This document shows positions 7,121 to 8,404 of a stretch of 8,404 nt of DNA, one piece after another. The position numbers and the translations under genes were made by a program. Positions within the stretch are counted from its first letter, which is position 1; the number at the start of each line of letters is the position of its first letter. This DNA is from an uncultured Bacilli bacterium (GTDB lineage: Bacteria > Bacillota_I > Bacilli_A > RF39 > UBA660): contig CANQHY010000050.1 of NCBI GenBank assembly GCA_947623975.1, forward strand, positions 1-8,404. The letters are read 5' to 3'. The notes beneath the pieces are model-generated. The model was not told the DNA's origin. It ran no database searches and was given only the letters and a program-made list of their open reading frames with translations.

Positions 7121-8138
7121 AGAAAAGTATACATCATTAGAAATAGGCATTTTGTTATTTTTTCTTTTAAATAGTTTTACATCATCTATTCTAATAAAAA
7201 GTTTTTCTAATAAAAACGCTATAGATATAACTATATCAATATTAATAGCACTCTTACTAGGAATGCCTCTTTTAAATTTGCTATTTAGGCAGTGGAAATA
7301 TGATTTCTTAAATAATATTTCCAACAATAAAATAATAACTATTATATTTAAGATAGTTTTTATAATAAGCTCTCTAAGTATTTCTTTATATTCAATATTT
7401 AATTTATCTGTTATTATAAAAGATATAATCTTACCTAACACAAGTCAAAAACTAACAGCTCTTGTTTTTCTATTATTAACTACTATTCTTGCTTTAAAAG
7501 GATTAAAATCAATATCTATAGCTACTAATTTAATGTTTTTCTTCTATGTAATAATAATTATGATAGACTTGGTATTTAACCTTTTTAATGTCGATACAAT
7601 AAATTTATTGCCAATGACAATAAATTTAGATGAATTAAATTTTTTTGAAACTTTAATATTAACTTTAAGTCCACTTTTTATGATATTAATTATACCTAAA
7701 GGTGAGTTAAATAACTTTAGAGACTGTAAGAAAAAAATGAATATTTTTTATTTAATATTTTTTATTTATTTTATTTTAAAAATTCTTTTTATTATATCAA
7801 TATTAGGTGAAAAATACTTTTCTATAATAAGTTACCCTGAAATAGAAATTTTAAAGATGATAAATATTTTTAATTTTTTTGAACGTCTCGAAGAGCTTCT
7901 AATTGTGACTATTTTCATAGAAAATCTAATTACTACTGCTTTTGCTATTAATTATTCGGCAACCATTGCAAATTCTATATTTAATTTAGAAGAGAAAATA
8001 TACATTATTATAGATGTAATTATCTTTATTTTATTACTTAAAATAGATATGTTATCCAATATATATTTAGTAATAATACTTTCTATATTTATAATTTTCA
8101 ATCTTTTTACTAAAAAAGAAAAAAGAAGAAAAAATTGA
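7113..8138 (+). CDS. gerB: GerB-family germination permease, receptor subunit B
   Basis: The B subunit is an integral membrane protein of the amino acid/polyamine/organocation (APC) superfamily and carries germinant specificity in known receptors. It has 341 residues, slightly below the usual 360-370. It is almost wholly hydrophobic, with about ten helices. The first covers about 10-28, and others lie near 37-57, 75-102, 113-130, 136-158, 178-195, 210-231, 260-280, 295-311 and 315-332. The family signature is clear: YPEIEILKMINIF at 241-253 followed by FFERLEELLIV at 255-265 (family form YP-E-LR-I--FLERLE). LSPLFMILIIPKG at 185-197 fits the conserved central block. The tail is basic (KKEKRRKN). 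It is very A+T-rich; for example 7741-7800 has only 2 G or C in 60 bases. It is the last gene of the operon, and the A-C-B order is that of Bacillus gerK rather than gerA. Confidence 0.93.
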   Translation: MNKEKYTSLEIGILLFFLLNSFTSSILIKSFSNKNAIDITISILIALLLGMPLLNLLFRQWKYDFLNNISNNKIITIIFKIVFIISSLSISLYSIFNLSVIIKDIILPNTSQKLTALVFLLLTTILALKGLKSISIATNLMFFFYVIIIMIDLVFNLFNVDTINLLPMTINLDELNFFETLILTLSPLFMILIIPKGELNNFRDCKKKMNIFYLIFFIYFILKILFIISILGEKYFSIISYPEIEILKMINIFNFFERLEELLIVTIFIENLITTAFAINYSATIANSIFNLEEKIYIIIDVIIFILLLKIDMLSNIYLVIILSIFIIFNLFTKKEKRRKN

Positions 8139-8160
8139 ATATTTTAAATATTTCTTTTTC
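8138..8160. terminator. Candidate bidirectional terminator between gerB and the Rpn-like gene
   Basis: A 15-nt palindrome (8138-8152: 6-bp stem, 3-nt loop) overlaps the last base of the gerB stop. It is followed by TTCTTTTTCTTT on the plus strand. On the minus strand it is followed by CAATTTTTT, so it could serve both convergent genes. The stem is all A-T, hence weak. Confidence 0.35.
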
Positions 8161-8182
8161 TTTCCTGAATATTGTACTTTTT

Positions 8183-8404
8183 CTATTTTTCTAAATTTTC
8201 TAACTCTTCAATAGTTAATCCTGTACACTCGGAAATAGTATTTATATCAATCTTTTTCTTTAACATCTCTTTAGCTATCTGCAATTTACCTTCTTCGAGT
8301 CCAGCATTCTTAGCATCTTCTATCTTGCACTTATTTATTCTTTCTTTCTCTTCCTCTTCATCATAAAACAACAAGAAATCTAAATTCTGAGACATATCTT
8401 CCAA
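8183..8404 (-). CDS. C-terminal tail of an Rpn/PD-(D/E)XK nuclease-family transposase-like protein, 5' end missing
   Basis: The last 74 codons of a gene that runs off the right edge, ending at TAG (8185-8183). The first visible codon (TTG) is probably an internal Leu, not a start. The visible part has an acidic-to-charged helical stretch (YDEEEEKERINKCK), then GLEEGKLQIAKEMLKKKIDI and NTISECTGLTIEELENLEK. This is the typical end of Rpn-type recombination-promoting nucleases and of related 'PD-(D/E)XK nuclease family transposase' proteins: a Glu/Lys-rich repeat ahead of a small helix-turn-helix-like module. The catalytic domain would lie beyond the window, so activity cannot be judged. In well-studied Rpn proteins the nuclease acts on DNA and has been linked to recombination or phage defence. 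It converges on gerB with 44 bp between the stops. Confidence 0.75.
   Translation of the reverse strand: MEDMSQNLDFLLFYDEEEEKERINKCKIEDAKNAGLEEGKLQIAKEMLKKKIDINTISECTGLTIEELENLEK

Noticed and set aside
7019..7441. 140-codon minus-strand frame opposite gerB
   Set aside because: Its hydrophobic composition comes from the complement of a very A+T-rich membrane-protein gene. The plus-strand gerB has a strong ribosome binding site and family motifs.
8137..8173. Direct repeat GAATATT flanking a short A/T stretch
   Set aside because: Seven bases of A/T-rich sequence is expected by chance here, and nothing between the copies looks like an inserted element.
8172..8366. 64-codon plus-strand frame at the right end
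   Set aside because: It is antisense to the Rpn-type tail, and its Ser/Phe-rich translation is what the complement of Glu/Lys codons gives.

Overview
The window looks like chromosome from a low-GC, endospore-forming member of the Bacillota (Firmicutes). The signs are high A+T content, strong Shine-Dalgarno sites, sigma-A-like promoters and a complete tricistronic spore germinant-receptor operon. All tryptophan codons I checked are TGG, and the genes end at TAA, TAG or TGA, so the standard bacterial code fits better than the mycoplasma code. I cannot place the genus.

Layout, left to right. (1) 1-873, minus: queuine tRNA-ribosyltransferase (tgt), cut by the left edge, with a near-consensus promoter. 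(2) 975-1937, plus, divergent from tgt: an unrecognised six-helix membrane protein with an acidic then Asn-rich cytosolic tail. It meets the next gene tail to tail, and one small hairpin spans both stop codons. (3) 1943-3152, minus: two adjacent, translationally coupled PlsC-type acyltransferases. Ahead of them is a roughly 220-nt leader with its own promoter, a 22-codon mini-ORF and a hairpin next to the ribosome binding site. (4) 3455-4675, minus: an RlmD/RumA-type rRNA m5U methyltransferase. (5) 4676-4771: a 96-bp divergent intergenic region with a sigma-G-like promoter facing right and an 11-bp inverted repeat whose arms hold the two ribosome binding sites. (6) 4772-8138, plus: the germinant-receptor operon in the order A, C, B. 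(7) 8183-8404, minus: the C-terminal tail of an Rpn/PD-(D/E)XK nuclease-family transposase-like gene that runs off the right edge.

How the parts fit: Tgt and the RlmD-like enzyme modify tRNA and rRNA. The PlsC pair makes phosphatidic acid or remodels membrane lipids. The ger operon builds one nutrient-sensing receptor of the spore inner membrane, and its promoter suggests forespore expression. I do not see a clearly new multi-gene system. The best candidates for a second look are the orphan membrane protein, the plsC leader with its mini-ORF, and the repeated very short leader architecture, in which the predicted transcription start falls on the Shine-Dalgarno site.
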